DNA of 64,000 bases from Eutreptiella sp. 'Long Island Sound 2002' (Eukaryota; Euglenozoa; Euglenophyceae; Eutreptiales; Eutreptiaceae), in assembly GCA_964036045.1 (NCBI GenBank), contig OZ038382.1, positions 138,024,961 to 138,088,960 on the forward strand. The letters are read 5' to 3'. The translations under genes and the position numbers were made by a program. The notes under the pieces are model-generated. The model had not been told where the DNA came from, did not search any database, and worked only from the letters and a program-made list of their open reading frames with translations. Below are positions 19,761-30,018 of the stretch, piece after piece. Numbering within the stretch: the first letter of the stretch is position 1; each line of letters opens with the position of its first letter.

Positions 19761-22700
19761 AAAACAATTCCGAAGACCTGGTGGCGGACGTCCTCGAGAA
19801 GAGCTGAACACCACCACCAGCACCAATAAACCTGAAAAGAATTCGACGCTTGGAGGTGTCACTGTCGAAGGAACTGAACCTGAGCATGCGTCTCTGTTCA
19901 CGGTTCGAGGGCGCATTTGCGCAGGTCGAGAAGACTCCTTCGACTCCAGCGTGGAACTGTTGGTCGACTGTGGAGCGACTAGTGACTTTATGTCGATGCA
20001 AACGGCAAAGAGGGCGCGACTTCCCCTCTATAAACTGAGAAACCCTGGACATGTCTTGACAGCAGGAGGTGTCCAAGTCGAAGTACGGTACTACACGCGA
20101 GCTTACGTTCGAGTTGGAGAGCTTGTATTTCGTCACCACTTCAAGGTCTTGGAGATTTTGCCGGATGTAGTGCTTGGACTACCATGGCTTCGAAGCTACA
20201 ACCCAACTGTCAACTGGAAGGAGCGATACGCCGACATCCAACATGGTTCGATTTCGTACCGGTTGTCTTTTGGCGAATCACGACATTCCACCCAGCTACA
20301 GTTTCAAGCAGCTTCAAAGCTGGACCTTCTTTCGATACTTTCATCCAGTTCCTCGAAAGCGAGTCCGGTTGGGAATCCTACCCCACATGCCAACGAACAC
20401 CCTGACCTACACTCGTCGACACACGTTCAGTGCAGTACTGACACGTACGATGAGTCCGAAACGGAAGATGGTATCACCGATGAGGAGTGCAGCAATATGG
20501 AGATTGAGTACATTTCGTTGCCAAAACTCAAAAGAGAGATCCGTCGATCTGATCTCACGGGAGATCAAGTATTTCTGTGTTGCATGCCTCGACCAGCAGT
20601 GCCGGTCGATGAAATGTATAAGATGCAAGCCAGCGATGGCAATGATGACGGGCTTGACCCTGTTCGACGCAAACTACCGAGTCGATTACACAAGTGGGCG
20701 GACCTCTACGACCGGGAGAAAGCGGAATATGGAGACCTACCTCCGCATCGACCTGGAAGAGACCATCGAATACGCCTCGATTCCGAAGAAAATCCACCGT
20801 GGGTACACCCTTACAAAATGGATCCGAGCCAACTAGATGAACTTCGACGACAATTGGACAAGTTGCATCGATCTGGTCGCATCAGACCATCCTCGAGTCC
20901 ATACGGAGCGGGTTGCCTACTGGTGAAGAAAGCGAATAGTAAATGGCGTATGTGCGTCGACTACCGAGCGTTGAATACACGAACTGTACGAGATCGATAT
21001 CCTTTGCCATCGATCCAATCCATCTTGAGTACACTGGGGGGTTCCACCGTATTCTCAAAGATTGACCTTGTTAGTGGGTTCCACCAGATCCGAATTCAAG
21101 ACGAAGATATCGAGAAAACCGCCTTCAACACACAATTTGGCGCCTTCGAGTGGGTTGTTATGCCCTTTGGCCTCTGCAATGCACCGTCGACGTTCCAACG
21201 CGTCGTGAATGATGTCCTGCGAGACCACTTGGGGATCTTTGTATGGGTGTACATTGACGACATCCTCGTCTTTTCGAAGGATGCGGACGAACACCAACGA
21301 CACCTCGACCTGGTACATGACCTACTCCGTGAGCACCAGCTCTTCCCCTGCATCGATAAATCCACATTCTTTCAGAGTCGAGTGCCCTTCTGCGGATACA
21401 TCATCGACCAAGATGGAGTACACATGGACCCCGAAAAGATCAAGGTCATTCGAGGTTGGCCTCCACCAACTACGGTTCATGAAGTTCGACAGTTCATTGG
21501 ATTGTGTGGATTTTACCAGCAGTTTGTCGAAGGGTTCCAAGCTGTCGCAGCCCCTCTGACTGCAATGTTTCAGGCAGACTTCGAGTGGGAATGGACGGCC
21601 GTCCACCAAGCTTCCTTCGACAAGCTGAAGCAGGCGATGATCAGCGCGACACATCTCAGTGCTATCGACCCCCGACAGCCGTATCACCTGTACACAGACG
21701 CTTCGAAAGACTGCGTGGGTGCTACGCTGGCGCAACGATGTGCGCATGGGAAGTACAAGGGACATCTTCGACCTATTGCCTTCATGTCGCGGAAAATGCA
21801 GCCTGCCGAAACTCGATACCTGATTCGAGAACAGGAGTTGTTGGCCATCGTATTAGCCCTGAAACAATGGTTTCACCTACTTCGAGGACCGCAACAGGTG
21901 CACGTGCACACTGACCACGAAAGTCTTCGATATCTCAAGACCTGTCCTCGACCGCTGACACCACGGCAAGCACGATGGTCCCAATTCCTCGAGGAATACA
22001 ACCTGACGTTGTGGTACGTGCCGGGCCTCGAGAACCCTGCGGCAGATGCCTGCTCTCGTTTAACTTCGCGGCAGTTGATGGAGATCGAAAATGCTACACG
22101 TACACGGGCTTTCGCAATTCCCCTGGTCGAAGACTGGGCTTCACCGGAAGGAGAACCTGTCGATGAGTTCCTACATGTACTTGAAGACACATTCTCTCAT
22201 GACGAGGTGTGGCCCCAGCCGTACGACCACCTGTACGTTTCACTACGAAGCGGACGCTCCGTGGGGAAGGAACTTGACGCAGATGAGCTAGCGGAACCAG
22301 CCCTCCAATTCGACACCGAACCCGCCGTCGAGCCGGAGGACCTGGAGCCGCCACCGTCGAGCGCGACAACTGCGGAGCCGGAGGACCTGGGACTGGATCC
22401 AGCACCATCGGACGAGATCATGGCTGAGAATTCACACCAACCAAACATGCATCTCGATGAGGCTGGCAATGAGCCAGACACGTCTATTGACACCGACGAC
22501 CTCCCCGATGTAAGCATGGATCGCCCCCTTCGAGTCACCTTTGGCAATGAACTACGATACGCACCGACCATGGCGGAACTGATTCGCTGTCGACGTCACC
22601 GTGACGGCACGTTGCAATCGGTTCCCTTGCCGAAGGTTGGGCTGAACACGCCGTACCCTTCGAGTCTTAAGGGTACACACCGCCGAGTACATCGACATTA

Positions 22701-24159
22701 TCAGTGCAAAGACTTGACTTCGACAGCTGTGTGGGCGACAGCCTATCGGGAGGACCCCCGGACGAAACACATCTGCGAAGTCGCAATTCGAAGCCCTGCG
22801 GCACGACACCAGCTTCGAGATGCCAAGTTGTCCTTCGATGATGGCAAATTCTTCCATTTGTCGATGATGGGCAAACGTGTGCTTGTCCCCCGAACGCTGG
22901 TTACGTCGATTGTGGCTATGTATCACGAGTCGGAGTTCTATGGCCACTCAGGAGTCCTTCGAACCATGGCCCTGATCAAGCGCGACTATGTGTGTTCACA
23001 CCTACGACACTATGTCGAGCGATACATACTAAGTTGCGATGTCTGTCAAGCGGCGAAATCAAGACGAGTCGACACCGCCAGAGTCCCAAGACCCTTGCCG
23101 GTGCCCGACACCAAATGGCACAGCGTGTCCGTCGATTGGGCTTCGGGATTGCCGCCGACCACAAGGGGCCATGATGCCATCATGACTGTAGTCGACCGAT
23201 TCTCCAAGTGTGGAATGTTCATCCCTTGTCGCAAGGATATGACAGCCGACGACCTCATCTATGTGTTCCTACGTGAGGTTATTCGATTGAAAGGATGCCC
23301 TCGACAAATTGTTTCTGACCGAGACAAGCTGTTCGAGTCTCAGGCGTGGAAGGAGCTGGCCCAGCGCTTCAAGATTGAGATGCATCAAACAGTGGCCAAC
23401 CGCCCTCGAGGCAATGGCCTGGGGGAGCGCAGTAATCAGTCCATCCTCCAGCGCCTGCGTACACACGGCATCTTCGGCAACAACGAGTGGGATGTCGACC
23501 TCCTGTTCGCCGAAATCCAGTTCAACAACCTGACATCCAATAGTCTTCGACTATCCCCGTTCGGAATAGATGAAGGACGAACACCCCTTTTTCCATTGGA
23601 TTTTCCCCGAATGACTTCTCATGCACATGAACCATCGACCGTGAATGATTACATGCAACGAGCGGAACGTACCTTCGATTCTGTGCGTGCAATGCTTGCC
23701 GAGGAACGTCGACGCCAGATGCATGTAGTCCTGCAAATGGACCGACACGTTCGAGTGCCTGAAGTCGGTGAACGATGGTGGGTGTTGGTGCCTGAATATC
23801 GACATAAAGGGAAACTCGATGTTGTCTGGTGCGGCCCTTACAAAATACTCGAGGTACTGAACAAGGGCGAGAATGTCAAACTGGACATCCCTGCCCCCTT
23901 CGATGGGTTGCGAGTTTTCAATCGAGACAGCATAAAACCCTACGTCCATCGAGAGGGACAGCCGGTGTGGGAGTTTCAGATGCCCCCTGTCAAAACTGGA
24001 GAATCGCCCCGACTTGTCAAAATTGTGGCTAGACGTCGAGTGGGATCTAAAAAGCGCCGCACATTCCTGTACCGTTGTGAATGGGATGACGACACATGGT
24101 CTTGGGAGTCGGAAGAGGATCCTGTGTACCTTGAGTTCCTTCGACTCCACCCTGAGTAA
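19483..24159 (+). CDS. pol: Pol of element A: protease, reverse transcriptase, RNase H, integrase, chromodomain (1,558 aa)
   Basis: Replicates and integrates element A. Protease: LVDCGATSDF at about 160-169, with DCGA in place of the usual D[ST]GA. RT: MCVDYRALN at about 488, then the YIDD catalytic box at about 590. RNase H: YTDAS (D739), REQELLAIV, HTDHES. Integrase: HHCC zinc finger (about 1,148-1,190, ending CDVC), then D1218, D1279 and E1315, with 35 residues between the last two as in retroviral integrases. The last about 55 residues (KIVARRRVG...FLYRCEWDDDTWSWESEEDP) look like a shortened chromodomain. All catalytic residues are present and the frame is unbroken, so the copy looks young. 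Expression would need a +1 (or -2) shift in the gag overlap, or internal initiation. Confidence 0.93.
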   Translation: MQLPNFEKSYMPTLVNGSDVNMADAKMVEKADVATTVANKDTWHATVQKVDRHPEDENAGNHGRTRRNEIKVETARDGFDPAPRAEKGLQRPRKQFRRPGGGRPREELNTTTSTNKPEKNSTLGGVTVEGTEPEHASLFTVRGRICAGREDSFDSSVELLVDCGATSDFMSMQTAKRARLPLYKLRNPGHVLTAGGVQVEVRYYTRAYVRVGELVFRHHFKVLEILPDVVLGLPWLRSYNPTVNWKERYADIQHGSISYRLSFGESRHSTQLQFQAASKLDLLSILSSSSSKASPVGNPTPHANEHPDLHSSTHVQCSTDTYDESETEDGITDEECSNMEIEYISLPKLKREIRRSDLTGDQVFLCCMPRPAVPVDEMYKMQASDGNDDGLDPVRRKLPSRLHKWADLYDREKAEYGDLPPHRPGRDHRIRLDSEENPPWVHPYKMDPSQLDELRRQLDKLHRSGRIRPSSSPYGAGCLLVKKANSKWRMCVDYRALNTRTVRDRYPLPSIQSILSTLGGSTVFSKIDLVSGFHQIRIQDEDIEKTAFNTQFGAFEWVVMPFGLCNAPSTFQRVVNDVLRDHLGIFVWVYIDDILVFSKDADEHQRHLDLVHDLLREHQLFPCIDKSTFFQSRVPFCGYIIDQDGVHMDPEKIKVIRGWPPPTTVHEVRQFIGLCGFYQQFVEGFQAVAAPLTAMFQADFEWEWTAVHQASFDKLKQAMISATHLSAIDPRQPYHLYTDASKDCVGATLAQRCAHGKYKGHLRPIAFMSRKMQPAETRYLIREQELLAIVLALKQWFHLLRGPQQVHVHTDHESLRYLKTCPRPLTPRQARWSQFLEEYNLTLWYVPGLENPAADACSRLTSRQLMEIENATRTRAFAIPLVEDWASPEGEPVDEFLHVLEDTFSHDEVWPQPYDHLYVSLRSGRSVGKELDADELAEPALQFDTEPAVEPEDLEPPPSSATTAEPEDLGLDPAPSDEIMAENSHQPNMHLDEAGNEPDTSIDTDDLPDVSMDRPLRVTFGNELRYAPTMAELIRCRRHRDGTLQSVPLPKVGLNTPYPSSLKGTHRRVHRHYQCKDLTSTAVWATAYREDPRTKHICEVAIRSPAARHQLRDAKLSFDDGKFFHLSMMGKRVLVPRTLVTSIVAMYHESEFYGHSGVLRTMALIKRDYVCSHLRHYVERYILSCDVCQAAKSRRVDTARVPRPLPVPDTKWHSVSVDWASGLPPTTRGHDAIMTVVDRFSKCGMFIPCRKDMTADDLIYVFLREVIRLKGCPRQIVSDRDKLFESQAWKELAQRFKIEMHQTVANRPRGNGLGERSNQSILQRLRTHGIFGNNEWDVDLLFAEIQFNNLTSNSLRLSPFGIDEGRTPLFPLDFPRMTSHAHEPSTVNDYMQRAERTFDSVRAMLAEERRRQMHVVLQMDRHVRVPEVGERWWVLVPEYRHKGKLDVVWCGPYKILEVLNKGENVKLDIPAPFDGLRVFNRDSIKPYVHREGQPVWEFQMPPVKTGESPRLVKIVARRRVGSKKRRTFLYRCEWDDDTWSWESEEDPVYLEFLRLHPE

Positions 24160-24188
24160 CTGAGTAACACCCTTACTCTCCTCTGCAG

Positions 24189-25355
24189 CGTGGTTTTTCG
24201 AAAAACTCATGCGAGGTTCCGGGTCGAACACCGGAGCCTCCGCCTATGGTACTACATCCCGGACGCCCCGAGCTTCCTCTAGACCTCCGCCTTCTCGAGC
24301 GACATCGTCGAACGTCATCGATGTTGACGCGATTGAACCCCCAGCGAGGACGACTTCAACTGGCCGCTGCTTGTCGGTAGCATCAGCGCCAACTCGTCCG
24401 AATCGACCTCTCGATCCATTCGAACCGCCGCACTACAGCCAGTCGGCATATGCTGGGAGCTCGAAAGGAAAAGGAGGCCCGTCGAAAGGAGGCAAGGGAG
24501 GTGTGTTCCCTCGCGGGAAATTTGCGGGAATAGCGCCGAGTGGAAGACCCATCATAACAGGAGGCGCCGAAGGCTTGGAATGGCTCGAGATAGCCCTGGC
24601 CAGCTTGCCTGTTCTGGAACCGACGAAGGGAGGGACTCCACCCGACATGCCGCCGGAACTCTGTAAGCTGTACGGGCCCCCTCCCCCGGTCGATGCAGAA
24701 TACTTTCGAGAGCGGTGCTCAAGCCCTGACTGGTTCGATTCTGATGATGAAGATCTTGCTTGCTACACGGGGTACGACGACTGATCTTCCTTCCTCTGTT
24801 CAGCGCCCGGATGGGTCGACAATTCTTGGACATCGAGGCCGAACACCTGGACATCGAGGTCATCCAGAGAGGATCCGAGTACCGGAGAGCCGAAAGTCGA
24901 AGACGACTGGGTCGACCAATCCTGGCATTCGAATGCCCCGAAAACACAAGCTTCTACTCGAACGAACCAATCCGACTCCTACTACCACGACGCCGACTCC
25001 TATTACCACGACGATAACTACAACTACGACGCTGAATCCTGGCCACTCGAGTCCGACGACGAAGCAGAATATCCTTACGAACCCCCGCGGTCGACAGCAC
25101 CACCCAGCTACGATTCTGTGCCGGTGCCAGAGTCCAAATGGCAGCCCTACAACATGCCGCAGTACAATCATGAAATCGAGACCATCGACGAACTTCGACA
25201 CTTGGGAACGTTCGGATTGAAGCCACCCTATCGATTTGGGACTCATGAAGATGATCCGATGAAGACGGAGTACACTAAGCTCGAACCATCGGTGCTCACT
25301 ATTGCGTCGAGTACCATGGCTGGTCTTCGAAAGCCGCACACGTTTCTGAGCGAGA
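24189..25355 (+). CDS. Third ORF of element A, downstream of pol, possibly spliced
   Basis: Open from 24,189 (first ATG 24,209) to a TGA at 24,782-24,784. It then continues in the same frame after 24,803 to the right end of the element. Part 1 is Ser/Pro/Gly-rich and ends acidic (DWFDSDDEDLACYTGYDD). Part 2 is Trp/Ser-rich, then strongly acidic and Tyr/His-rich (SYYHDADSYYHDDNYNYD), ending with LRHLGTFGLKPPYRFGTHED. Each part is preceded by a good splice acceptor: CTGAG plus a pyrimidine tract and CTGCAG|CG (24,188), and CTGAT plus a pyrimidine tract and GTTCAG|CG (24,803). The TCGA excess continues through it. I see no env-type signal peptide or membrane segment and recognise no family. Confidence 0.55.
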
Positions 25356-26106
25356 ACCCTGGACGGTCGCCCGAGACGGCCGATTTTGCCATTTTGGCAA
25401 TCATGACCCCACTTGACGAACCCGTGGTGCCCTGATGCCGGGATCTCAGAGGGAACCAGGTTGGGTGAGTGCTCCAAGGAGTTGGTACTCGAAAGGCATA
25501 GGGTCAGTTGCCTCGTCCCTACCTCTGACGGGTCCGGACGAGGGGTCAATTTCGGAAATTTTTGAGCTAATATCAGTTTGGGCTGAAACAGCCCATTTTC
25601 AGCTACCAACTCCTAGGGGATAATGGCAGGGCCATATCTCTGGCTCAGAGTGGAGTTCGGACCTGCCGTTGAGGGAGCATAGGGAGCCACTGTCGGGCAG
25701 CCTTGGAGCACCTTGATTAGCAGGAACTCGCCTGTGGCTGGGCGGGACACGTCCCCTATTGGCAGGGTTTCAGGGTCCGGACTGAGCAGGGCATGGGTTG
25801 TGTTTGAGCCCCCGCCCCCACAGCCACTGGGAGGGTCGGACCTGGGATAGGGATATGAGCTGGGACTGAGTGTCTATTGTCCTGTGATGCCCTTACCCCA
25901 GTCCAGTCTTAACCCCATGTGTACATATCCTGATGTGTTGCTGTACATACATTCGTTCCCTTGTTTCAGAGTGGTAAGGATCCTGAAACGCTTTGTCACA
26001 CGACACGAGCGCAACGATGCCCCTGTGAGCGTAGTGCTTTGCCTGCCTGCTCACTTGTGCGTGTCCACCGCAGCATCCCGTGGCCAGGCCCCCCCGGGAA
26101 CGCGTC
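25356..26106 (+). repeat. 4.16-kb-family LTR, copy 2 (3' 750 bp only), 5' LTR of element B
   Basis: Matches 62,683-63,411 closely, from CCCTGGACGGTCGCCCGAGA to GGGAACGCGTC. It is followed directly by a GC-rich leader and the gag of element B, as a 5' LTR should be. Its 5' three kilobases are missing at the junction with element A. No canonical TGG primer-binding site is visible just after it. Confidence 0.7.
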
Positions 26107-26464
26107 GAAAGCGTCTCACCGCCGCGGGGTTACCCATCCCTCGCGTGCCACTCGGGGCCACCAACCCCGAGCAGCGCGGCGCAGCAGCTCGCAGCTGGCA
26201 GCTCGCAGCGCAGCGCAGCGGTCCGCAGCGCCGCCCAGAGCATCGCCCTGAGCGACCACGGAAGCGCCGCGATTGTGAAGGAGGTGCACAGACCAGGACT
26301 CCCACAACAGCGAGTCCCATCGGCCGACCGGCAAGGCCGCACTCCCAGTCGCGTCAACCACCTCCACAACCAGCGGCCGACCAGCACCGGCCGCACTCCC
26401 AGTCCAGTGCTACATCACCAACCTCAACAACCACCGCAGGACCTCTCCATCGAGAGCACCGACG
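26107..26464 (+). other. GC-rich leader between LTR copy 2 and gag of element B
   Basis: It contains repeated GCAGC/CGCAG words around 26,170-26,235 and no clear start codon in the gag frame. It probably corresponds to the 5' untranslated region. Confidence 0.35.
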
Positions 26465-27970
26465 GTGAACTGGGACGAGGCGGGCCAGACGTGGCCGCAG
26501 CCCCACCCCCATGCGGCGCGCCTACTGCGTGGGTTGCTGTGGGGGCAGCACTACCGCCACAGCAATCCCCAGTGCGAAGGCGGCATGCCCGGGAGCTTCG
26601 AGCTCCGTGAGGACATGGGCGAGGACCGCCTGCGGGCAGTGGAGGATTGGCTGCGGGGTGAAGGGTATGCGTACCGCTTTCGCCGCAAGCGCTGGAGGGT
26701 CTGGACCCGCCCAGACAGGCCCGGCGAAGGGCTGTGCCCCGACGGGACTGAGGAGGACGAGAAGCCCAACGAGTACCCGTCGGGCGCCTCGATCAATGTC
26801 TCCATGTGGGACATGATCGGGAAGGAGTTCCCGGAGCTGGGGAACGAGCGCAGGCTGCAGGCCAGCAGCATCAGCGCGTCTCCTGGGAAGGAGAAGCATT
26901 CCGCCGGGGACAGGAGGCGTGACAGGAAGTGGCGGGAGTACCACGAATCCCTGGCCCCCGAAGCCGCCCAAGGCGCCAGGGGCGGAACCCCAGCCCACAG
27001 CCCCCGACGGGCCAGTGGCGGTCACCACCCCGGCCACACCACCCTTGGCGACTTCCTGGAAGTCGCCAAGCAGGCCAAGGCCAAGCCCCGTCCGCTGCTC
27101 CTGAGGAAGTCAGGCCCCAGCAGCGACGTGGAGTCGGCCCACCGCGGGAGGATGCCGGCCGACCAGGCCAGCTCCAGCAGCAGCGTCGCTCCCAACCAAA
27201 GGGACGTGGCGTGCGCCTGTGAGCGCGCCTGTGGGGTGCCCTGCAACCTTCGGGTTGCCCGGCAACGGGCCACGCAGCAGAACGCTGCCATAGAGGGCGC
27301 CGTCGGCATCGCCCAGCAGGAGGCTGCGGAGTGGCAGCATGGCATGGCCATCCACGCCTCGACCGTGGCGGCCATTGCGGCCGGACTCACGGCCGCAGCC
27401 GCCCATGAGGCAGCAACTGCCCAGGTCAAGGGTGAGGTGGCGGCAGCCGCCGAGGAAGCCCGCCTGACGCAGGAGGCCATTGCCTGCAAGGAGGCCGAGG
27501 TGAAGGCGCTGGAAGAGGCGCTTGCCAAAGAGAGGGCAAAGAAGGAGGCGGAGGAAAGGGCCCACGCCGAGGCAACGGCTAAGGCCCAGGCGGACGCCGC
27601 CAGGAAGGACGGCATCGAGGCCGCGCGACGGAAGGTCGCTGAGGAGAGGGCCAAGACGGAGGCGGAGCTGGCGGCGTTGGAAGCGGAGAAGGCTCGGCTG
27701 CAGCAGGCCCGGGAAGCCGAGGCGGCTCGTGCCCGGGAAGAAGCCGAAGGGCGAGCTGCCGCAGCCACAGCCGCCGCGATGGAGGAGGCAGAGGCCAAGC
27801 TCCGCCGCGAGACTCCCCCGGGAGGATCCCGAGTGGAGACCCTGCGAAAGCTTTTCGAAGGGGACGCCTCCTCCAAGATGACGCTGGACAAGGTCGACAG
27901 AGGCAGCAGTGGGAGCAGTGGCCCCACCGCCTGCCGACGGAGCAAGGGTAAGGGGAAGACCCCCGAGAGG
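26465..27970 (+). pseudogene. gag: Gag of element B, N-terminal part, interrupted by an hAT element
   Basis: The frame is open from 26,465; the first ATG is 26,585. An N-terminal segment has LREDMGEDRLRAVEDWLRGE and a Trp/Arg-rich stretch (YRFRRKRWRVWTRPDRPGEG). A Cys-containing stretch VACACERACGVPCNLRVARQ precedes a long Ala/Glu/Lys coiled coil (about 27,270-27,800; ALEEALAKERAKKEAEERAH is typical). The frame stops at the TAG that forms the first three bases of the hAT terminus. Removing the hAT element and one copy of its target duplication restores the frame into 29,202. It is assigned to element B Gag by position; the sequence itself matches no family I know. Confidence 0.55.
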
Positions 27971-29201
27971 TAGGGATGCAGGTTCGAATTCGCACGAATT
28001 CGCTCGAATTCGAATTCGCCCCGAATTCGCACAAATTCGTGGACCACTCCGAACTCGAATTCGCAACCTCAAATTCGAATCGTCTCTGATTCGCTTGATT
28101 GAATCCATAGGCACCTACAATTTACCTTCTAGGTTGCAATTCACCTGTTTACATATGGGTATGCCACTACCCAGTACCATATCGCATAAAAGATTTCCCA
28201 AAAGCTTCCGTAACCTTGCAATTTTGATTGTTTGTTGTTGCTTGCATTTACCATGCTGAAACGATTTGACGATTTGACAAAAAAAAGCAAATCAAAACAA
28301 TGAATTCCAAAGTTCCTTTCTTCTTTCAAATGCCTTTTGAAAAAGAAGCAGCAACGAAGCATGCAAGATCACCAATCCACACACAAACCATCACATGTGA
28401 ACCACTTGTTGCCCTTATTGGGCCTTCATTCATTGCATTCTTGAATTGAATGGTTGGACTTGAAGTAATCTAAGAGAGAGCATACACGGCACCGGGAAAG
28501 GTAAGGAGGGTACCGCTGTCAAGGATACGCAAGGGCTACAAGGGGCTATGTACATAGCCTTTAGGGAGGTTGGAGCAGGTGCGCTGGCTGGGTGCAGCTC
28601 CGTGCACATCATTAGCTCCGTGCACATCGTTGTGGGTGCCCAGGGCCTCACTGCGGCTTCGTCGGGCTGCTCTCGGCTGCTTCTCCTTCCACACACGCCA
28701 GACAGTGCGTGGTTGCCAAGGGGCAGCACGTTTTGACTGTCAAAAGTTAGAAAAAAAAAGTCGAAAATCAAAAGTTCGGGACGGGTTTTTCTCCAAACTG
28801 GTGGACTTCTGGGGAGAATGGAGGATACCGCCGTGTTCGGTGGAGCTAGGCGGACACAGCGGTGTGTTCAAAACTCAAAAGTTAATTTTGTTTTCGAAAA
28901 CGGGTACGCGGGCACCGCACAATAAAATCAACGGCTCAATCGAAGCGGAATCATCATAGTTTTCATTTTGTCAAGTCAAAAAAATTATTGCATTGCAGAG
29001 TTCAAAGTTACTTTTTCATCTGGAGAAAAGACGGCGCACGCGTGATCATTTTGCCGTCGCCTGCGAATTTGCAGCGCGAATTCGCCCCGAATTCGCAGTA
29101 CTAAGAATTTCAGGCCGAATTCGCAAGGAATTCGCGCTGCGAACGAATTCGCAGCGAATTCGGCGAATTCAAATTGAATTCGCTGGGAATCTGCATCCCT
29201 A
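27971..29201 (+). mobile_element. Non-autonomous hAT-like DNA transposon, copy 1 (1,231 bp)
   Basis: Bounded by TAGGGATGCAG and its inverse CTGCATCCCTA and flanked by a perfect 8-bp target duplication CCGAGAGG (27,963-27,970 and 29,202-29,209). Eight-base duplications with YA-G-G-type ends are the hAT signature. Just inside both ends lie dense arrays of GAATTCG words, which resemble hAT subterminal transposase-binding repeats. The interior is AT-rich with no transposase frame, so movement would need an enzyme from elsewhere. A second copy is at 52,664-53,886. Confidence 0.88.
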
Positions 29202-30018
29202 CCGAGAGGCCACGGAGGCCAGCGGGCGGACACCCCCACGACAGTGACCCCTTCTTCACCGCCAGCGACGGGGATGAACGAGACCGCCGACATCGCCGAG
29301 GAGTGGCTGGCGGAGGAGGCGGAGACGTCCCCATGGAGCCGGAAGGTGAGGATGAGGACCCCCCTCCTCCCTACCGGAGCTCAGAGTCTTCCGCGTGCGG
29401 GACCGAGACGCCCAGGTGGGGCGACATGGACGAGGATGATGACATGGACTTCGACTACACGAAGAAGCCCCCATCCTCGGACCCACCGAGGCGACCCGGC
29501 GGAGACCGACCGGGACCCCCTGGCGGAGGACCATCAGGACCCCCTGGAGGACGCCCACCAAGTGGACCCCCTGGAGGCGGACCACCGGGCGGGGAAGGAC
29601 CCCCTGGACCGGACGGACCCGGCGGAGGCCCTCCTGGAGGACCCCCTGGAGACCCGACGACCCACCAGGGAACGGCGACCCGGATGCCACCGGGCAGTGG
29701 ATTGTCTACCTCCTCAGGAGGGTCCAGTCCCTCGAGCGCGAGGTAGACACGGGCAAGGGCGAGATGACTCGCATCGTCAGGGTCGCCGCGCGCGCACAGA
29801 GAGAGCTGGACATCGCCAAGATCGAGATGGTCAAGAGTGCCAACGTCGCCACCGCCACCCAGAGGCAGCTGGACATCGCCAGGAGCGAGACCAGGCAGCT
29901 GAACAAGGTCATCAGCGGCCTGCAGCAGAGGTTGGACGTGCTGGAAGGCCGTGGGAGCGTCGGCAGCGACCACCCACCCCTGGAGTCTGGCTCGTCGGAC
30001 GACGGCTGGGGACCCGGA
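28971..30018 (+). repeat. Left copy of the 1,048-bp direct duplication flanking LINE A
   Basis: Nearly identical to 32,826-33,873; in the stretches I compared I saw only about four substitutions. It contains the right-hand 231 bp of hAT copy 1 plus part of gag, and it ends exactly where LINE A starts. Confidence 0.9.
29202..30018 (+). pseudogene. gag: Gag of element B, middle part (left duplicate)
   Basis: Continues the N-terminal part in frame: acidic and Pro-rich (PMEPEGEDEDPPPPYRSSES, DMDEDDDMDFDYTKKPPSSD), then a collagen-like Gly/Pro repeat coded by GGACCCCCTGGA units (about 29,500-29,650). The frame ends at 29,746. A different frame then gives QWIVYLLRRVQSLEREVDTG and a coiled coil (ELDIAKIEMVKSANVATATQ), so a frame change occurs in or after the Gly/Pro repeat. 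LINE A cuts the gene at 30,018. Confidence 0.6.

Larger units (their letters stand above)
17706..25355 (+). mobile_element. Element A: Ty3/gypsy retrotransposon with intact gag and pol
   Basis: Contents in order: a short LTR-like 5' end with poly(A) signal, a primer-binding-site-like TGG sequence, gag, pol (PR-RT-RNase H-IN-chromodomain) and a third ORF. The left edge is set by the break in the chromodomain ORF at TGTTATGG (17,706). The right edge is set by the start of LTR copy 2 homology at 25,356. TCGA is several-fold over-represented across the whole interval and not outside it, which supports these limits. I find no matching 3' LTR, so the right end is probably truncated. The flanks (chromovirus pol on the left, LTR fragment on the right) do not match each other, so this is not a simple insertion. 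Confidence 0.8.
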
